A stretch of 64,000 bases of DNA from Methylobacterium soli (GTDB lineage Bacteria; Pseudomonadota; Alphaproteobacteria; Rhizobiales; Beijerinckiaceae). A program made the translations under genes and the position numbers. This document shows positions 17,140 through 26,680 of this stretch, in pieces. Where the stretch lies: contig NZ_VZZK01000006.1 in assembly GCF_008806385.1 (NCBI RefSeq), forward strand, positions 167,141 through 231,140. The letters run 5' to 3'. The first letter of the stretch is position 1, and the number at the start of each line of letters is the position of its first letter. The notes beneath the pieces are model-generated. The model searched no databases. It was not told where the DNA came from and saw only the letters and a program-made list of their open reading frames with translations.

Positions 17140-18672
17140 TCAGAGCGGGATGTTGTCGTGCTTCTTCCAGGGCTGCTCCATCTCCTTGGTGCGGAGCATG
17201 CCGAGCGCCCGCGCGATCCGCTTGCGGGTGGAATGCGGCATGATCACCTCGTCGATATAGCCGCGCTCGGCCGCCACGAAGGGCGAGAGGAAGCGGTCCT
17301 CGTACTCGCTCGTGCGCGCCGCGATCTTCTCCGCATCGCCGATCTCGGCCCGGAAGATGATCTCGACCGCGCCCTTGGCGCCCATCACGGCGATCTGGGC
17401 GGTGGGCCAGGCATAGTTGAGATCCGCGCCGACATGCTTGGAGGCCATCACGTCGTAGGCGCCGCCGAAGGCCTTGCGGGTGATGATGGTGACGAGCGGC
17501 ACCGTCGCCTGGCTGTAGGCGAACAGGAGCTTGGCGCCGTGCTTGATCAGGCCGCCATATTCCTGCGCCGTCCCGGGCAGGAAGCCCGGCACGTCCACGA
17601 AGGTGACGATCGGGATCGAGAAGGCATCGCAGAAGCGCACGAAGCGCGCCGCCTTGCGGGACGCATCCGAATCGAGGACGCCCGCGAGCACCAGCGGCTG
17701 GTTGGCCACGAACCCGACGGTGCGGCCCTCGATGCGGCCGAAGCCCGTGATTATGTTGCGGGCATAGGCCGCCTGGATCTCGAAGAAGTCGCCCTCGTCC
17801 GCGACCCGCCGGATCAGCTCGCCCATGTCGTAGGGCTTGTTCGGGTTGTCCGGGATCAGGGTGTCGAGGCCCTTGTCGAGGCGGTTGACGTCGTCGAAGC
17901 TCTCGATCTCCGGCACGCCGTCGATGTTGTTGGCGGGCAGGAAGTCGAGGAGGCGGCGGATCTGCAGGATCGCCTCGACGTCGTTCTCGAAGGAGCCGTC
18001 GGCGATCGAGGATTTGGAGGTGTGGACCTTGGCGCCGCCGAGCTCCTCGGCGGTGACGACCTCGTTGGTGACGGTCTTGACCACGTCGGGGCCGGTCACG
18101 AACATGTAGCTCGTGTCGCGCACCATGAAGATGAAGTCGGTCATGGCCGGCGAGTAGACGTCCCCGCCCGCGCACGGCCCCATGATGACGGAGATCTGCG
18201 GGATCACCCCGGAGGCCGCGACGTTGCGCTTGAACACCTCGCCGTAGCCGCCGAGTGCCGCCACGCCCTCCTGGATGCGCGCGCCGCCGGCATCGAAGAT
18301 GCCGATGATCGGGGCGCGCATCTTCAGCGCCATGTCCTGCACCTTGACGATCTTCTGGGCATGCGCCTCGGAGAGCGAGCCGCCGAACACCGTGAAGTCC
18401 TTGGAGAACAGGAAGACGGTGCGCCCGTTGATGGTGCCCCAGCCCGTGACGACGCCGTCGCCCGGGATCTTCTGCTTCTCCATCCCGAAATCGCTCGAGC
18501 GGTGCTGCACGAACATGTCGAATTCCTCGAACGACCCGTGGTCGAGCAGGAGTTCGATGCGCTCGCGCGCCGTCAGCTTGCCGCGCTTGTGCTGGGCGAC
18601 GACGCGGTTCTCGCCGCCGCCGAGACGGGCCTGCGCGCGCCGCTCCTCGAGCTTCTCGAGAATATCCTTCAT
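17140..18672 (-). CDS. pccB: propionyl-CoA carboxylase beta subunit
   Basis: 510-residue carboxyltransferase that moves CO2 from biotin to propionyl-CoA, giving methylmalonyl-CoA. The two crotonase-like halves are visible: the N-terminal half with [20 protein letters not shown] and [16 protein letters not shown], and the C-terminal half with [17 protein letters not shown] and [15 protein letters not shown]. Length and sequence match PccB rather than AccD. The biotinylated alpha subunit (pccA) is not in this window. Ethylmalonyl-CoA-pathway methylotrophs need this enzyme, consistent with mcd at 34105. Confidence 0.95.
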   Translation of the reverse strand: MKDILEKLEERRAQARLGGGENRVVAQHKRGKLTARERIELLLDHGSFEEFDMFVQHRSSDFGMEKQKIPGDGVVTGWGTINGRTVFLFSKDFTVFGGSLSEAHAQKIVKVQDMALKMRAPIIGIFDAGGARIQEGVAALGGYGEVFKRNVAASGVIPQISVIMGPCAGGDVYSPAMTDFIFMVRDTSYMFVTGPDVVKTVTNEVVTAEELGGAKVHTSKSSIADGSFENDVEAILQIRRLLDFLPANNIDGVPEIESFDDVNRLDKGLDTLIPDNPNKPYDMGELIRRVADEGDFFEIQAAYARNIITGFGRIEGRTVGFVANQPLVLAGVLDSDASRKAARFVRFCDAFSIPIVTFVDVPGFLPGTAQEYGGLIKHGAKLLFAYSQATVPLVTIITRKAFGGAYDVMASKHVGADLNYAWPTAQIAVMGAKGAVEIIFRAEIGDAEKIAARTSEYEDRFLSPFVAAERGYIDEVIMPHSTRKRIARALGMLRTKEMEQPWKKHDNIPL

Positions 18673-18837
18673 GAAGTCACGGCCTCGGGCTGAATTGAAT
18701 ACAGAATTCCCACGAACGCTCAGGCTTGGCGGTTCACGGGTTCAGGCCCCTTAGCACGAGACTTTCATCGGCGAAAACGCTGTTGCGCGGCGAGCCCTAC
18801 GCGGGAAGTCCTGCGGGCAAGAGCGCCGCGGCAAACG

Positions 18838-19632
18838 CTACGCAGCAAGTGCCGCCACCTGCGCGGCGGCCTCGAACTCGGCCTTGCGCAGGGCGAGCCG
18901 CGCCTCGGCCTCCTCGTCCCGACCCCAGACGCTCGCCTGATAGAGCTCGTCCACATGCGCGGCGGCCCAGGCCTCCTCCGGCGTGAGGCGCCCGTGCAGC
19001 ACTGCGAGCGCGATCAGGAGCGAGCCCGTCAGCGTCGTCATGGTGTGCAGCGCGGCGAGCCGGAACGGGCCCTCCGCCGCCGCGATGGCGCCCCGCAGGG
19101 CCGCGACCGAGGTATCGGGTTGCGTCACGTGCATCACGCCCTCGCTGAGGATCAGGCGTGCCCCGAAGGTTTCGTGCGCCCAGTCGAGGACCGGATCCCA
19201 GGCCTCCGCCTGCGCGGCGACGAGGCGGTCGGGCGAGCCGGCCCGGTAGGCCACGAGATCGGTGCCCGCATAGGCCGCGAGATCCTCGATGACGGCCTCG
19301 CGCCGGGGCGCGACCCCGTCGATCGCGGTGTTGACGAGGCGGGTCACCGGCATCTGCCCCGGATCGATCGAGGCGCCCTGCGCCTCCCACTCCGCCGCCA
19401 GGATCTCGGCGAGACCCCGGTTCGGCACGGCCAGCGGCTTGCGGGCCGGCGTGTTGGCCGAGCGCCCGTCGAGGGTCAGGCGGAAGCCGTCCGGTCCCTC
19501 GGCGAAATCGGCCTCCTTGTAGAAGCGCTTGGGCAGGGGCGGCTTGCCCTGGCTGCGCACGGCCCGAAGGGGATCGGGCTTCGGGGATTCGGTGGGCTCG
19601 CCGAGCCAATCCTGGGTGACGTCGTCGCTCAT
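18838..19632 (-). CDS. ATP12-family F1-ATPase assembly chaperone
   Basis: 264-residue ATP12 homologue; in mitochondria ATP12 binds free F1 alpha subunit during ATP synthase assembly, and Alphaproteobacteria keep the gene. Diagnostic segments are KRFYKEADF, LDGRSANTPARKPLAVP, EWEAQGASIDPGQMPVTRLVNTAIDGV and the WDPVLDW/HVTQPDTS region. Start ATG at 19632. It lies downstream of a HAD phosphatase and a pseudouridine synthase on the same strand, an order common in Rhizobiales. Confidence 0.92.
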   Translation of the reverse strand: MSDDVTQDWLGEPTESPKPDPLRAVRSQGKPPLPKRFYKEADFAEGPDGFRLTLDGRSANTPARKPLAVPNRGLAEILAAEWEAQGASIDPGQMPVTRLVNTAIDGVAPRREAVIEDLAAYAGTDLVAYRAGSPDRLVAAQAEAWDPVLDWAHETFGARLILSEGVMHVTQPDTSVAALRGAIAAAEGPFRLAALHTMTTLTGSLLIALAVLHGRLTPEEAWAAAHVDELYQASVWGRDEEAEARLALRKAEFEAAAQVAALAA

Positions 19633-19709
19633 GGCGCCGAGATAATGCATCCAGGCCGATCCTGCGAGAGCGGCACATGCCGTCAAGCGGATCCTGCGAG
19701 GGCGGCGCC

Positions 19710-20408
19710 TCAGCCCTGCCCCGGGCCCGCGTCCGGCGCCATGCCTTCCGGACGCGCCAGGGGGCCGGAGAACAGGTCACGGAGGGCGGCGGCATTCTCC
19801 ACCACCGTGACGGCCCCGGCCCCGAACAGCGCACCTTTGGGATGGTAGCCCCAGGCGACGCCGATCGGGGCCGCACCGGCGCTCACCGCCATGGCCATGT
19901 CGAAGCTGGTATCGCCGACCATCACGGTGCGGTCCGGGCCGATCCTGGTCTCCGCCATGGCCTGCAGCAGCATCGCCGGGTCCGGCTTCGAGGGAGCGTC
20001 GTCGGCGGTCTGGGTCGTGGAAAACCAGCCCTCCCAGCCATTGGCGGCGATCAGGTGGTCGACGCCGCGCCGGGATTTTCCCGTCGCGATGCCGAGGCGG
20101 ACGTCGTCGCGTTCGTGCAGGCAGGCCAGGAGGTCCGCCATTCCGGGGAACAGGGGCTCCTCGTAGGTCGGGTCCGAGCGGAGCGCGTTGAAGGCCCGCT
20201 TGTAGCTCTCCGCGAGCGTCGCGATCGGGCCCTCGGCGCCGACGAGCCGCCGGAAGGCCTGCGGCAGCGACAGGCCGACCACCGATAGAGCGACCGACCG
20301 GCTCGGCGGCGCGAGGCCGTGCTCGGCGAAGGCCGTGCCCTGCGCGGCGACGATGAGGTGCTGGCTGTCGACGAGGGTCCCGTCGACGTCGAAGACGACG
20401 AGCTTCAC
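19710..20408 (-). CDS. HAD-IA family phosphatase
   Basis: 232-residue haloacid dehalogenase-superfamily hydrolase, phosphoglycolate phosphatase-like. The nucleophile motif FDVDGTLVDS is at residues 5-14, motif II is in IATGK, and motifs III/IV are in KPDP and VGDTSFDMAMA. The helical cap lies between residues 15 and 80 (subfamily IA). The start is a GTG at 20408 with a weak ribosome-binding site. Possible substrates include phosphoglycolate and sugar phosphates. It lies between the PsiF-like gene and atp12. Confidence 0.88.
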   Translation of the reverse strand: MKLVVFDVDGTLVDSQHLIVAAQGTAFAEHGLAPPSRSVALSVVGLSLPQAFRRLVGAEGPIATLAESYKRAFNALRSDPTYEEPLFPGMADLLACLHERDDVRLGIATGKSRRGVDHLIAANGWEGWFSTTQTADDAPSKPDPAMLLQAMAETRIGPDRTVMVGDTSFDMAMAVSAGAAPIGVAWGYHPKGALFGAGAVTVVENAAALRDLFSGPLARPEGMAPDAGPGQG

Positions 20409-20430
20409 GGCCGCGCGCGGCGGGGCCGCC

Positions 20431-20865
20431 TCACGGCCGGCGCGCCGGCTGCGCAGCGCTGGGCTGCTGGGCGGGATTCGGCGGGGCGCCCTGCGGCGCC
20501 GTCCCCTGCGGGGCAGCGCCCGGCTGGGCTCCGGTCTGGGTCGAGGACGGCGGCCGGTTGCGCTCGTAGCCGAGGCGGCAGCGGATGAGGAAGCGGCGCC
20601 GGGCCCCGCCGCGCAGGCCGCGCTGCTGCGAGTTGCGGTTGCAATAGGCGTAGGAATTGCGGCGGCGGCGCTCGCCGGCCCGCGGAGCCGCTCCGCTCCG
20701 GGCGGCGCTCGGCGCGGCGGGCTGGGCCGCCGCGGCCGGCGGGGGCGCGGCACGCGCGGGCGCAGGAGCGGCCGTGGCGGCGGCCGGCTGCGGCGTCGGC
20801 TGCGCGGCCGCCGCGGATCCGACCAGGCTCAGGACGGTGAGGCAGGCCAGCGTCGCAAGCTTCAT
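20431..20865 (-). CDS. secreted Ala/Pro-rich protein with PsiF-like repeat
   Basis: 144-residue exported protein. Signal peptide at about residues 1-21 (MKLATLACLTVLSLVGSAAAA), then an Ala/Pro-rich linker, then a basic segment YCNRNSQQRGLRGGARRRFLIRCRLG whose C-x(5)-GL-G-x-x-R-x-x-F-x-x-C-L spacing resembles the PsiF repeat of phosphate-starvation proteins, then a Pro/Gln-rich tail. The resemblance is by eye. It sits between rluC-like and HAD genes. Confidence 0.62.
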   Translation of the reverse strand: MKLATLACLTVLSLVGSAAAAQPTPQPAAATAAPAPARAAPPPAAAAQPAAPSAARSGAAPRAGERRRRNSYAYCNRNSQQRGLRGGARRRFLIRCRLGYERNRPPSSTQTGAQPGAAPQGTAPQGAPPNPAQQPSAAQPARRP

Positions 20866-21011
20866 GGGGTCGAGTCTCGCTGAATCTCGGTCGATCGCAG
20901 GGCCCGGTGAGGCCGGTGTCCCGGCGCGCCGGGCTGCGCGAGAGAATAAGGCGTGCGCCGAGCTTGCCAAGGCGCATCGCGGTCAAGCCTCCGGCATGAG
21001 ACGTCGCGGCG

Positions 21012-22445
21012 TCAGGCTTCCGGCGCATCGACGATGGGGTCGTAGCGCGCCGCGTCGAAGCCGAGCAGGTTCCAGCTCTGCGCCATGTGGGGCGGCAGCG
21101 GCGCCGTCACGTCGATGGGCTGGCCCGTGCGCGGATGCGGGATCACGATGCGGCGCGCCAGCAGGTGCAATCGGTTCTGGATGCCCCCGGGCAATTCCCA
21201 GTTCTCGACCGAGAAGTATTTCGGGTCGCCGACGATCGGGTGGCCGATATGGGCCGCGTGGGCGCGCAGCTGGTGGGTGCGCCCCGTCACCGGCTTGAAG
21301 GAGAGCCAGGACAGCTTCTGCGCCACCTGATCGACCATGGCGTAGTAGGTGAGCGCGTGGCTGGCGCCCTCCTCCCCGTGCTTGGCGACCCGCATGCGCG
21401 CATCCGCGTCGGTCGGCTCGTCCTTGGCGAGATAGGTCGAGACGCGGCCCTGGCGCACCCGCGGCACCCCGGCCGTCAGCGCCCAGTAGATCTTGCGCGC
21501 CGCGCGCGACCGGAAGCTCTTGGCGAGCGTCGCGGCGGCGAGCCGGGTCTTGGCCACGATGAGGCAGCCCGCCGTGTCCTTGTCGAGGCGGTGGACGAGG
21601 CGCGGCTTCTGCCCGTCCGGACCCGTCAGGGCGTCGAGCAGGCCGTCGACGTGGCGCACGGTGCCGGAGCCCCCCTGGACGGCGAGGCCGAAGGGCTTGT
21701 TCAGCACCATCATGTCCGCGTCCTCGTAGAGGATCAGCGAGCGGATGAAGTCGGCGTCGCCCGCCTCACGGGCGGTGTTGCGGGGCCGCTCCGCCGGCTG
21801 GTCGGGCTTGAGCGGGGGGACCCGCACGCTGGCGCCGGGCTCGAGCCGGTCATTCGGCTTGGCGCGCTTTCCGTCGACGCGCAACTCACCCTTGCGCACG
21901 ATGCTCTGCACGCGGGTGAAGGGCAGCTGGGGGAAGCGCGCCGTGAGGAAGCGGTCGATCCGCATGCCGGCCTCGTCGGCCTCGACCGTCAGGGTCTGGA
22001 CGCCGCTCGCCAGGGTGGCGGAGGCCGCGGCGCGCTGCTGGCGCCGGGTCGGGCCCTCGGTCGGCGCCGGCTCCCGCGACGGGGCCCGCCGGGTCGCGCC
22101 GCCCTCCTCCGCGCGCCGGGCCGCCGGTTTCAGCGCGGATGGCCGCTCCGGACGCTCGCGCCGGGCGCGGGGCGCCGCCTCCGCCACCGCATCGCCGTTC
22201 TCCCAGGGGCTGCGCTCGGGGCCGTCATCGCCGCGCAGGCGCGCCGCGCGCTGCGCCGCTTCAAGGGCGCTGGTGCGGGGGCCGGTGCGGGCGCGCTCCG
22301 CGCGCGCGCCGGCACCGAAGCGGGGCTTGCCCGCCCCGCCGGGCCGGGCGCCGCGTCCGGGGGGCTTTCCGCCGGTCTGCCCGCCCTTGGATCCGCCTTT
22401 GGATCCGCCTTTGGATCCGCCGCGATGTGGAGGCTTGCCTGTCAT
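21012..22445 (-). CDS. RluA-family pseudouridine synthase (RluC/RluD-like)
   Basis: 477-residue rRNA pseudouridine synthase. The S4 RNA-binding domain is at about residues 153-205 (MRIDRFLTARFPQLPFTRVQSIVRKGELRVDGKR), and the catalytic domain follows with the family motif LVHRLDKDTAG, whose aspartate is catalytic, then GRTHQLRAHAAHIGHPIVGD. The first 140 residues are an unusual basic, disordered extension starting with GGSKGG repeats, probably an additional RNA contact. It targets 23S rRNA uridines by homology; the exact site (RluC or RluD) is not decided. Confidence 0.9.
   Translation of the reverse strand: MTGKPPHRGGSKGGSKGGSKGGQTGGKPPGRGARPGGAGKPRFGAGARAERARTGPRTSALEAAQRAARLRGDDGPERSPWENGDAVAEAAPRARRERPERPSALKPAARRAEEGGATRRAPSREPAPTEGPTRRQQRAAASATLASGVQTLTVEADEAGMRIDRFLTARFPQLPFTRVQSIVRKGELRVDGKRAKPNDRLEPGASVRVPPLKPDQPAERPRNTAREAGDADFIRSLILYEDADMMVLNKPFGLAVQGGSGTVRHVDGLLDALTGPDGQKPRLVHRLDKDTAGCLIVAKTRLAAATLAKSFRSRAARKIYWALTAGVPRVRQGRVSTYLAKDEPTDADARMRVAKHGEEGASHALTYYAMVDQVAQKLSWLSFKPVTGRTHQLRAHAAHIGHPIVGDPKYFSVENWELPGGIQNRLHLLARRIVIPHPRTGQPIDVTAPLPPHMAQSWNLLGFDAARYDPIVDAPEA
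22387..22422 (-). repeat. 12-bp tandem repeat encoding GGSK
   Basis: Three units of TTGGATCCGCCT (plus-strand reading), the last one diverging at its end, encode the GSKGGSKGGSKGG run near the N-terminus of the pseudouridine synthase. Each unit contains a BamHI-type GGATCC. Copy changes keep the frame. Confidence 0.85.
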
Positions 22446-22517
22446 GGCTCGCTGCTAGCACCCGCCCGGCGCGGCGACAATTCGCGTGGGCGGAATGTCC
22501 CCCCGGCGTCGCGGCCC

Positions 22518-23765
22518 TCAGGCGGCCCGCCGCGCCGCCTCCAGGGTCAGGCCGGTGCCGACGGACCCGAAGGTGTCGCCCTCGACGACCCGCGCCGCCG
22601 GCACGCAGGCCGTGAGGGCGGCGCGCACATGCGGCAGGCCGGTGGAGCCGCCCGTGAGGAACAGGGCGTCGATCGCCCCGGCGCCGATCCCGGCCTGGCG
22701 AAGGCAGCGGCCGATCCGCTCGGCCACGCGGCGGGCGAGGTCGTCGGTCTGCGCGACGAGGCGGGGACGGTCGATCTCGGCGGCGAGATCCGGCTCCATC
22801 CAGCCGAGGTCGATCCGCGCCGCGCCCGAATCGGACGCGGTGATCTTGGCGCCCTCCACCGCCATGGCGAGGCTGTGGCCGCGCTCGGCCTCCACCACCG
22901 TGTAGAGCCGGTCGATCAACTCGGGCCGGCTGGCGTCGCGGCGGGTCTCCTCGATCTCCCGGAGGATCTTGGGATTGTAGAGGCGGTTGATGCTCGACCA
23001 CGTGGCGAGGTCGTGGAAATAGGCGTTCGGCACCGCGAGGTCGGCCCGCTTCATCGGGCTGCCGAGGCCCAGAAGCGGCATCACCGTGCGCAGGCTGAGC
23101 ATGCGGTCGAAATCGGTGCCGCCGATGCGCACGCCGTCATTGGCCAGGATGTCGCCGGAGCGGTCCGGGCGGGCGTGGCGTTCGGGCGAGAGCCGCACGA
23201 TCGAGAAATCCGAGGTGCCGCCGCCGATATCGGCAATGAGGGCGATCTCCTCCGCGCGCACCTGCTGCTCGTAATCGAGGGCGGCCGCGATGGGCTCGTA
23301 CTGGAACGAGACGTGGCGGAAGCCGATGCTCCGGGCGATCTCGGCGAGCGCCGCCTCGGCCTTGCGGTCCCCGTCCGGGTCGCCGTCGACGAAATGCACC
23401 GGTCGCCCGTGCACCACCGCCTCGAAGCGCTCGCCGGCCTGCGCCTCCGCCCGCGCCTTCACGGCCGCGAGGTAGCGGGCGATGACCTCCCGGAAGCGGA
23501 TGCGCTCGCGCCCGACCGGGGTCGTCTCTTCGAGGAGGCTCGAGCCGAGGACGGATTTGAGGCTGCGCATCAGGCGCCCCGGCACGCCCTCCACATAGGC
23601 CGCCATCGCCGCGCGCCCGATCTCGGGCGTCCGGCCCGGCGCGAAGAAGATCGCGCTCGGGATCGTGAGATGCGCGCCCTCCAGGGCGACGAGCTCGGGG
23701 CGCCCAGCCCGGATGCGCCCGAGGGTCGTGTTCGAGGTGCCGAAATCGAGGCCGCAGGCCGCCAT
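22518..23765 (-). CDS. yegD: Hsp70-family ATPase, YegD-like
   Basis: 415-residue protein with only the actin/Hsp70 ATPase fold and no substrate-binding domain. Phosphate-1 motif GLDFGTSNTTLG is at residues 5-16, connect/phosphate-2 in IALIADIGGGTSDFSIVRL (about 192-210), and the adenosine motif FLTGGSTGLPHVRAAL near residue 366. Length and motif order match E. coli YegD, whose chaperone role is uncertain. It lies between the pseudouridine synthase and glpM-rarA on the same strand. Confidence 0.88.
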   Translation of the reverse strand: MAACGLDFGTSNTTLGRIRAGRPELVALEGAHLTIPSAIFFAPGRTPEIGRAAMAAYVEGVPGRLMRSLKSVLGSSLLEETTPVGRERIRFREVIARYLAAVKARAEAQAGERFEAVVHGRPVHFVDGDPDGDRKAEAALAEIARSIGFRHVSFQYEPIAAALDYEQQVRAEEIALIADIGGGTSDFSIVRLSPERHARPDRSGDILANDGVRIGGTDFDRMLSLRTVMPLLGLGSPMKRADLAVPNAYFHDLATWSSINRLYNPKILREIEETRRDASRPELIDRLYTVVEAERGHSLAMAVEGAKITASDSGAARIDLGWMEPDLAAEIDRPRLVAQTDDLARRVAERIGRCLRQAGIGAGAIDALFLTGGSTGLPHVRAALTACVPAARVVEGDTFGSVGTGLTLEAARRAA

Positions 23766-23873
23766 CGGGTGCGTGTCTCCGGAAGACGTCTTGCGACGGT
23801 GTCGAGGGGGGCGGACCCCCTACAGGCTCCCCGCCCCGCGGTCCAGCGGCAAAGCCGGCGGCGGGGCCCGGGT

Positions 23874-24203
23874 CTAGAGAAGCCGCGGGCCGAGGAAGAT
23901 CGCGAGCGCGACGACGAGCCAGGCCGTCAGGCCCCCCAGGATGGCCAGGCGGTAATCGAGATTGTGGCCAAGCCACCACGTCACCCCGAGGAAGACCAGG
24001 TAGGCGGGAATCGTGCGCATGCCGGCCAGGCAGGTCTCGCGGAAGCCCGCGGCTTCGCCCTTGGCGCCGACGGCCAGGAGCGCGATGATCGCGAAGGTCG
24101 GGGCGAGCGGCAGGATGCCGGGCAGGAGGTTGCCGCGGCGCGAGGCCAGCACGATCGCGATGGTGACGAGGCCGCCGACGAGGCCCTTCCAGAGAACGTC
24201 CAT
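23874..24203 (-). CDS. glpM: GlpM-family membrane protein
   Basis: 109-residue integral membrane protein with four predicted helices. The N-terminus WKGLVGGLVTIAIVLASRRGNLLPGILPLAPTFAIIALLAV matches GlpM, originally described in Pseudomonas as needed for efficient alginate production. The ATG at 24203 gives exactly the usual GlpM length; an upstream in-frame start would overlap rarA. It begins 8 bp after the rarA stop, so the two are co-transcribed. Biochemical role unknown. Confidence 0.85.
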   Translation of the reverse strand: MDVLWKGLVGGLVTIAIVLASRRGNLLPGILPLAPTFAIIALLAVGAKGEAAGFRETCLAGMRTIPAYLVFLGVTWWLGHNLDYRLAILGGLTAWLVVALAIFLGPRLL

Positions 24204-24211
24204 CGGCCGGC

Positions 24212-25525
24212 TCAATCCTCCCCGCGCCGCGCGCGCCGGAGTTCGTCCCAATGCGCGAGGCGGTCGCGGTAGCGGGTCTCCATGCCGCGCTCGGTCGGCG
24301 CGTAGAAATGCTGCCGGCCGAGGCGCTCGGGCCAGTAATCCTGGCCCGAGAAGGCGTCCGGCTCGTCGTGGTCGTAGCGGTAGCCCTCGCCGTAGCCCAT
24401 GCGCTTCATCAGCGTCGTCGGCGCGTTCAGGATGGTGCGGGGCGGCGCCAGCGAGCCATGCGCCTTGGCGATCCGGGTCGCGGCCTTGTAGGCGTTGTAG
24501 GCCGCGTTCGATTTCGGCGCGCAGGCGAGATAGATCGTGGCCTGCGCGAGGGCCAGCTCGCCCTCGGGGCTGCCGAGGAAATCGAAGGCATCCTTGGCGG
24601 CATTGGCGATCACCAGGGCCTGCGGGTCGGCGAGCCCGATATCCTCCACCGCCATCCGGACGAGCCGGCGCGCGATGAAGAGCCGGTCCTCGCCGCCATC
24701 GAGCATCCGGCAGAGATAGTAGAGCGCCGCGTCGGGGTCGGAGCCCCGCACGGTCTTATGCAGGGCGCTGATGAGGTTGTAATGGCCCTCCTGCGCCTTG
24801 TCGTAGATCGGCGCGCGGCGCTGGATGATGGCCTGCAGGGTCTCGGCCCCGATGGTCTCGTCCGGCCCGGCCGAGCGCCAGACCTCCTCGGCCAGCGTCA
24901 GCGTGGCGCGACCGTCCCCGTCCGCCATGCGCACCAGCACCCCGCGCGCCTCCTCGTCGAGGGGCAGCGGCTTCTCGGTCAGCCCTTCCGCCCGCACCAA
25001 GAGCTTGGCGATGGCGGCGTCGTCGAGCGCCCGGAACAGCAGAACCCGGGCGCGGGACAGCAGGGCGGCGTTCAGCTCGAAGGACGGGTTCTCGGTGGTG
25101 GCGCCCACGAGGGTGACGGTGCCGTCCTCCATCACGGGCAGGAAGGCGTCGAGCTGGGCCCGGTTGAAGCGGTGGATCTCGTCGACGAAGAGCAGCGTCC
25201 CCTGCCCCGTGGCCCGGCGCCTGCGGGCCGCATCGAACACCTTCCGGAGGTCGGGGATGCCGGAGAAGATCGCCGAGATCTGCTCGAAATGCAGGGCGGT
25301 CTCGTTGGCGAGAAGCCGCGCCACCGTCGTCTTGCCGGTGCCGGGCGGCCCCCAGAACACCAGCGAGCCGAGGGATTTCGAGCGCAGGAGCCGGGTCAGC
25401 GCCCCGTCCGGGCCGGTCAGGTGCTCCTGGCCGACGACCTCCGCCAGGATCTGCGGGCGGAGCCGGTCGGCGAGCGGGCGCGGCGCCTCGGCATCGAGCC
25501 GGGCGGAGGCGAAGAGGTCTGACAT
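24212..25525 (-). CDS. rarA: replication-associated recombination protein A
   Basis: 437-residue AAA+ ATPase (RarA/MgsA) that acts at stalled replication forks with SSB and RecA. Walker A GPPGTGKT at residues 59-66, Walker B with FVDEIHRF (115-118 DEIH), sensor-1 GATTENPSFE, and the tetramerisation domain with DPDAALYYLCRMLDGGEDRLFIARRLVRMA. The C-terminal MGYGEGYRYDHDEPDAFSGQDYWPE region is typical. It is transcribed with glpM and divergent from htpX. Confidence 0.95.
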   Translation of the reverse strand: MSDLFASARLDAEAPRPLADRLRPQILAEVVGQEHLTGPDGALTRLLRSKSLGSLVFWGPPGTGKTTVARLLANETALHFEQISAIFSGIPDLRKVFDAARRRRATGQGTLLFVDEIHRFNRAQLDAFLPVMEDGTVTLVGATTENPSFELNAALLSRARVLLFRALDDAAIAKLLVRAEGLTEKPLPLDEEARGVLVRMADGDGRATLTLAEEVWRSAGPDETIGAETLQAIIQRRAPIYDKAQEGHYNLISALHKTVRGSDPDAALYYLCRMLDGGEDRLFIARRLVRMAVEDIGLADPQALVIANAAKDAFDFLGSPEGELALAQATIYLACAPKSNAAYNAYKAATRIAKAHGSLAPPRTILNAPTTLMKRMGYGEGYRYDHDEPDAFSGQDYWPERLGRQHFYAPTERGMETRYRDRLAHWDELRRARRGED

Positions 25526-25662
25526 CCCGCCATCAACACCGCGCCCCGCCCACTCCGCAAGTCCGCTCTAGCACGATCGGGCGTTCCGGGCCGCGCCCAC
25601 TTCCCGGCGCTCCGGCACGCTGCCATCTTGGGTTTCGCGCCGTGCTCGTCCGGAACCTGCCG

Positions 25663-26592
25663 ATGAACATCCTGAAGACCGCCGTGCTGCTCGCGGGGCT
25701 GACCGGGCTGTTCGGGGCCGTGGGGCTCGTGCTGGGCGGCCCGCGCGGGATGGCCGTCGCCCTCGGAATCGCGATGCTGACGAACCTCTTCGCCTATTGG
25801 CGTTCGGACAGCCTCGCGCTCGCCGCGCACGAGGCCCGCGCGGTGGATCTGCACAGCGCCCCCGAGCTCGTCGCGATGGTGGGGGATCTCGCGCAGCGCG
25901 CCGGCCTGCCGATGCCGCGGGTCTACCTGATCGACAGCCCGCAGCCGAATGCCTTCGCGACGGGCCGGAACCCGCAGAACGCCGCCGTGGCGGCAACGAC
26001 CGGCCTCCTGGCCCATCTCGGCCCTGCCGAGATCGCGGGCGTGATGGCGCACGAACTCGCCCACATCAAGAACCGCGACACGCTGACCATGACGGTCTCG
26101 GCGACGCTCGCGGGAGCGATCGCGACGCTGGCGCAGTTCGGCTTCCTGTTCGGCGGGCGTGGCGATGCGCGCCCCAACCCGCTGATCGCCGTGGCGACGG
26201 CTCTGCTCGCCCCCGTCGCGGCGATGATCGTGCAATTCGCGATCAGCCGCTCGCGCGAATACGCGGCGGACCGAGAGGGCGGCCTGATCTGCGGCGCCCC
26301 CCTGGCGCTGGCCGGGGCGCTGGCACGGATCGAGGCGGGCGTCCGGCAGGTGGAGAGCCCGGCGGCGGAGAGCCACCCGGCCACCGCGCCGCTCTTCATC
26401 ATCAACCCGCTCTCGGGCCGCGGCATCGATTCGCTGTTCTCCACCCACCCGCCCACCCGCAGCCGGATCGCGGCCCTGCAGCAGCTCGCGGCCGAGATGG
26501 GCGGCGCCCGCTCCGGCGGGTTCGCCGAGGCGCGCTGGACGGGGGCACCCTCCGGCCCGGCGCCCGGCGCCCGCCCGGGGCCCTGGGGGTGA
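25663..26592 (+). CDS. htpX: membrane zinc metalloprotease HtpX
   Basis: 309-residue M48B protease of the inner membrane that degrades misfolded membrane proteins together with FtsH. Two N-terminal membrane helices (about residues 4-46), the zinc motif HELAH (His130, Glu131, His134), two further hydrophobic segments around 145-190 and the third ligand glutamate in SREYAADREG. The ATG at 25663 matches family starts; an in-frame GTG 21 bp upstream is possible. The tail after residue 285 is Pro/Gly-rich. Divergent from rarA. Confidence 0.93.
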   Translation: MNILKTAVLLAGLTGLFGAVGLVLGGPRGMAVALGIAMLTNLFAYWRSDSLALAAHEARAVDLHSAPELVAMVGDLAQRAGLPMPRVYLIDSPQPNAFATGRNPQNAAVAATTGLLAHLGPAEIAGVMAHELAHIKNRDTLTMTVSATLAGAIATLAQFGFLFGGRGDARPNPLIAVATALLAPVAAMIVQFAISRSREYAADREGGLICGAPLALAGALARIEAGVRQVESPAAESHPATAPLFIINPLSGRGIDSLFSTHPPTRSRIAALQQLAAEMGGARSGGFAEARWTGAPSGPAPGARPGPWG

Positions 26593-26680
26593 GCGCCTCC
26601 GGACCGCGTTCGAGCCATGGGCGCCCTCTCCCGGGGCCGGGCCGCACGCGCCCGTCCCGCTTACATCCGAGGAGACCGGC

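Noticed and set aside
17122..18693. 523-codon plus-strand open frame opposite pccB
   Set aside because: Perfectly opposite a well-conserved gene; His/Asp/Glu-rich shadow.
21087..24272. 1061-codon plus-strand open frame
   Set aside because: Runs antisense to the pseudouridine synthase, YegD and glpM genes; composition is that of a high-GC antisense frame.
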